This document shows, in pieces, positions 60,540-64,000 of a DNA stretch of 64,000 bases. Origin of the DNA: Sphagnum compactum (lineage: Eukaryota; Bryophyta; Sphagnopsida; Sphagnales); assembly GCA_965153455.1 (NCBI GenBank), contig OZ234496.1:20762304-20826303 (forward strand). The letters run 5' to 3'. The position numbers were made by a program, and so were the translations under genes. The notes beneath the pieces were generated by a model. The model ran no database searches, was not told the DNA's origin, and saw only the letters and a program-made list of their open reading frames with translations. Each line of letters starts with the position of its first letter. Position 1 is the first letter of the stretch.

Positions 60540-63500
60540 ATAAGTGACTCCCTTTAATATCATATTTTGATGACAAGTTACAACTTACAACCTGTCTGAA
60601 AACTTACAAATCCATGTGCAGGCCTGGACACCATCTGTCATGGATTCTTCCCTATTCTCTGATGCTTATCTTCCATATATACTAAGCAAAATATGACAGG
60701 ATTTGAACTTAGGTTAGAGATCCATTTACCAACTCAACTATCGATACCTAATTTGACTCTTTTCTCTGGATGTAAATGTGTTGTCCTGAAGCACCAGCAG
60801 AAAATTTTAAGTCTATTCAATCTAGAAAGGGGGGAGGCCATTTTAATCATTGATTTAATCATGAATTAATCAACCCCCAAAAGATGGGAGAGTCTTGGAA
60901 TCAGCATTTTCTTTTCAATTTTGTGATGTAGCCACAGTGGCTATCATTCACAAGTGGAATTAGTCTAATTTGGCTATAGGTCATAGAGGAAAGTAAAAAA
61001 ATCTAAAAATCTAGAACTCAATGACTTTATAGATAGGGTGTTCTTACGAAGGGTTATTAGTCCAGACCAAAAACAGTGGCAGCCAATTTTAGGAATAGAA
61101 TTTCCATGCAACCAATGAGAAGTTGCATCATGGAGTGAAGGGGCCTCTCTTTTGGGGGGGGGGGGGGGGGGTTCTTTTCTCTAGTTATGATTTGTGTGGA
61201 GAGTGGACTGTCCACTGTTCACTTTCCACTTGGACAGTGGACTTTCCATGTCAAGTTTTTTTCTTTTTTCTTTTTAGGTGGTGGGGAGTCAAGGCAAAGA
61301 GTTCCCAAGTTCTTGACATGTTCCTCAAAGAGTTCCCAACAGCACCTCACTTGCCCATAGGGAAGAGACTACGCATCTGTGCAGGATTTGGACTTGGGGA
61401 TTAAATTTTGGCTCACTCATTGGCCAATGTGAAGATGACATGTGTTCACAAAATGAAAACTTTCAAATGGATGTAATTTTTCATGTTTGGGTGAATGTAA
61501 CCCTGAGTACATTAGGATTTTGTATTGCAATATTAATGGATTTTTTTGTGGGGTTTTGCTTTGGATTTCGTTACATTTGCAAGGCAGAGCTTTCTTGAAG
61601 CATGTGAGAGTCTGGTGGTGGCTTGTGAATTAGATGATGACATTGAAGGACAAGCCGCGGTTGACAAGGCAACAGTTGCACGTGATGTGTTTAGCAATGT
61701 CCAGGGCTGTTTTCGCCCTTCACATGATGAGGAATTTACTGAAAAAAGATATGACTCAATTCAAGCTCTTGAGGAATGCAGTGCCAAAGTGTTTAACACT
61801 AATCGCTTAAGTTTCCAGATTGTTTACAAGCTAAACTCCATTGCACCAAGCTTACGTGCTCCATGGTTATCAATGCTAAAGACTCTTGCCTCCTCCTCTT
61901 CTGCCATGTCTGTGCATGCCAAAAGTAGTGCAACTTCACTTGCCAATGTGTGGCCTAAGCTTAGTGGGAAAAGAGGCCTAAGGTCCACTTGTTGGTGTGC
62001 CCGTGCCATGGCTGCTAATTTAGCAACCCTATTAAATGTTCATGAATTGACAAGCTCCCTAGCAATAATTCACTAGTTGTTACATCTGTTCATCCATGAT
62101 TTAACCTTGACAGATTCAAAATGGCAAGTATTGAAATTTTAACCTAGTTGCAACCTTTTAGGTTTTCAATCTAAGCCTAATGGCAGTTGGGTTGTTCTAC
62201 TACTCAAAGATGTGTTTGTTTGAAATCTAACATAAACCTTAAACCCTGAACCCTCAGCTTTGAAGGTTTGGAACAAATTGTTATAAATCATGTCTGCAGT
62301 TTCACATTTTTAAAGCTATGTATGGGACTCTATAGGTTCGATTTGTAACAATTATTGTCACATTCCAAATGTTGGAAGCATTCCATGCACTTCTCCCCAA
62401 GGTTCTATGAGTCACTAGCAACCTGTATATTATTATTCCCCTTGAAATGTATTCTGCTATCATTGCAAATTATAATAGTAGAGATGATTGAGTTGTCGAT
62501 ATTCATAGAATTCATTTGTTGTTGTTATGTAATAGGCAAATGGTCTAGGATCTCTCTGTATTGTAAGTCAGACTTTTGTAGTACTTAGTTTTTTTCTGCA
62601 ATCAATGGTTTGTCTAGTTGAATCATGGGATTTTGGGCATTGGTCTTGTTAGATTGGCAAGGAAAATATGTGGGATTCATGTCATCTATTTGGATGTGCA
62701 ACTTGATGTGCAAAAGGTGGCAATTGTCTAGATTTCCACCCACTTTCAGTCTCCAACATATAATCATGAGGTAAATTACTTGATGTGTGTGGCATAAAGA
62801 AATGTTTAATAATGAACATTAGGAAGTATTCTGGTGTAAAAAAGGTAGCTTTCTTTTTAGGCTTCGTTTTGGGAAGATGTTTGGTTCTAGGCTGGGGTTC
62901 TAGTGATTGTCTAAAACCTAATCTGGATAGGTTTTCCTTAAAGCATCTTTTATGGGGTCAAGTTTTATCAACATCTGAAGTTACTAAAATGTCCAACTTT
63001 GATAACATGTCATAGTGCAGGAACTGCTAAATAGTTTTGTCTAAGCGGTGACATCAAGTGTTTTAGCCAAAAAAAACATAAATGTGACTAATGTTCAAGG
63101 TTTGGATGGCTTGCTAGATGGCTCACATTTACTAGATGTAACATTTGTCGTTGACCAGTTGTAGCTTTTGCCTCACCTACCATTGTCAAAGGTTGGATGT
63201 TTCAATGATTCAAGAATGGATAAAGTCCTTTTGCTACTATTTTCAACTATTGCAACTTTGGAAGATGTAGAAGACTAAGAGAGTAAGGCAACAACTCTAG
63301 GCTTTATACAATTGTTCAAGTATGATGATGGCACACCCACACCCTTGTTCCTTAATTTGTACTTGGTTCCTGCAAAATTATGTAGAAAGATTGATTGTTT
63401 GTCACTTTTGTTTCTAATATCATCCCTAGAAATGCATCCTCATTAGCAACTAAAGGTCTTAACAATCTTACAATTAATGATACCAACCATTTGTCTGGCA

Positions 63501-64000
63501 CTAGCACTTGTACAATGAAGTTATGCATTTGTTGGAACTTTGAGGTGCTATCAACTAAATTATTTCAAAAGTTTTTTGGAAGTTTAGTACTCAATGGGAC
63601 CTAAGAATATGACAGTCTTTTGAAATGGCAAGTGAAAGTAGATCTTGAAGAGCACATAGGCAAGGGTGCCAATGACACTCATTTCCCATTGATACCCTAG
63701 CGTGTAATGTTTGATCTCTGATATGGATCATTTTCCATGAGTTTTGGAATGCTACATGAAACTTAGAATCTAATGCTTAAAATCAGATCAACATTAGTAG
63801 TGATGGAAGTAAGCTAGTTGCACATTGTCATGTTCCAATCTTCTATAAGCTTAAGATGAAGAATATTGGGCTTGAGTAGTTTTTGATCAATTTTTTCCTG
63901 CAAAAATCACTCTAGGAAACTTTGCTTCATGTGCAGGAAAATGATGCCAACTATTGGGATTATTTGCTTAGATAATGGTAAATGTGGGTCAACATAATTG
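60540..64000. other. Right-end region with unassigned open frames
   Basis: An 18-base G run lies at 61154-61171. An open frame from 61546 to 62076 (plus, 176 codons, no ATG near its start) has balanced composition ('ACELDDDIEGQAAVDKATVA', 'FTEKRYDSIQALEECS') and could be an exon or remnant, but I recognise no family. Two smaller plus-strand frames (62785-63015 and 63395-63604) are also unassigned. A pyrimidine-rich tract ending TTTTTAG just before 61277 would serve as a splice acceptor, but no gene model can be built. Confidence 0.35.

Noticed and set aside
1-64000. CRISPR array, prokaryotic operon or integrated virus
   Set aside because: Repeats have no regular spacer structure, the genes have spliceosomal introns, and no viral proteins were recognised.

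Overview
This is nuclear DNA from a land plant. Three intron-bearing genes have clear plant orthologues: the m6A methyltransferase subunit MTB, a BAT1-type amino-acid permease and an NF-YC histone-fold subunit. A fourth encodes a plant GT14 'Branch' glycosyltransferase. The intergenic DNA is long, AT-rich and full of short or decayed transposons, with no intact LTR retrotransposon visible. A large-genome plant such as a fern, lycophyte or gymnosperm would fit, but the lineage is inference and I cannot name a species.

Layout. 1-16 kb is AT-rich DNA with an imperfect foldback repeat, small tandem repeats and possibly one coding remnant. 16.5-17.2 kb has an unassigned charged ORF. 18.7-24.4 kb (minus) is MTB, six coding exons and an unusually long 1645 codons, with a CpG-rich 5' flank and a cluster of ACGT-core motifs at 25.46-25.75 kb. 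26.7-29.2 kb (minus) is the BAT1-like permease, six coding exons, 510 codons. 31.9-32.4 kb is a dead hAT transposase. 33.8-35.1 kb (minus) is NF-YC, two exons, 296 codons, with a GC-rich promoter and a 5-unit tandem repeat in its 3' flank.

38-43 kb holds a hAT-like MITE, a C-rich minisatellite element, a tRNA-derived SINE-like promoter and tandem duplications. 43.5-45.0 kb (minus) is a 5'-truncated, frameshifted GT14 pseudogene that keeps its intron. 49.2-50.6 kb contains two well-bounded DNA transposons: a Mutator-like element carrying a zinc-knuckle coding fragment, and a pogo-like element with TA target duplication and a transposase remnant. 54-60 kb holds a partly duplicated block with a copia reverse-transcriptase fragment, the apparently intact GT14 gene (56.2-58.2 kb, plus) and a third, short GT14 3' fragment. 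60-64 kb has another MITE and unassigned ORFs.

The intact genes are unrelated and do not form a pathway. I see no novel multi-gene system. The most informative structures are the three-copy GT14 family in different states of decay, the expanded repeat-rich N-terminus of MTB, and the complete non-autonomous transposons whose ends can be read directly. Splice sites were placed by hand from GT/AG signals, reading-frame continuity and recalled family conservation; no transcript or database evidence was available.
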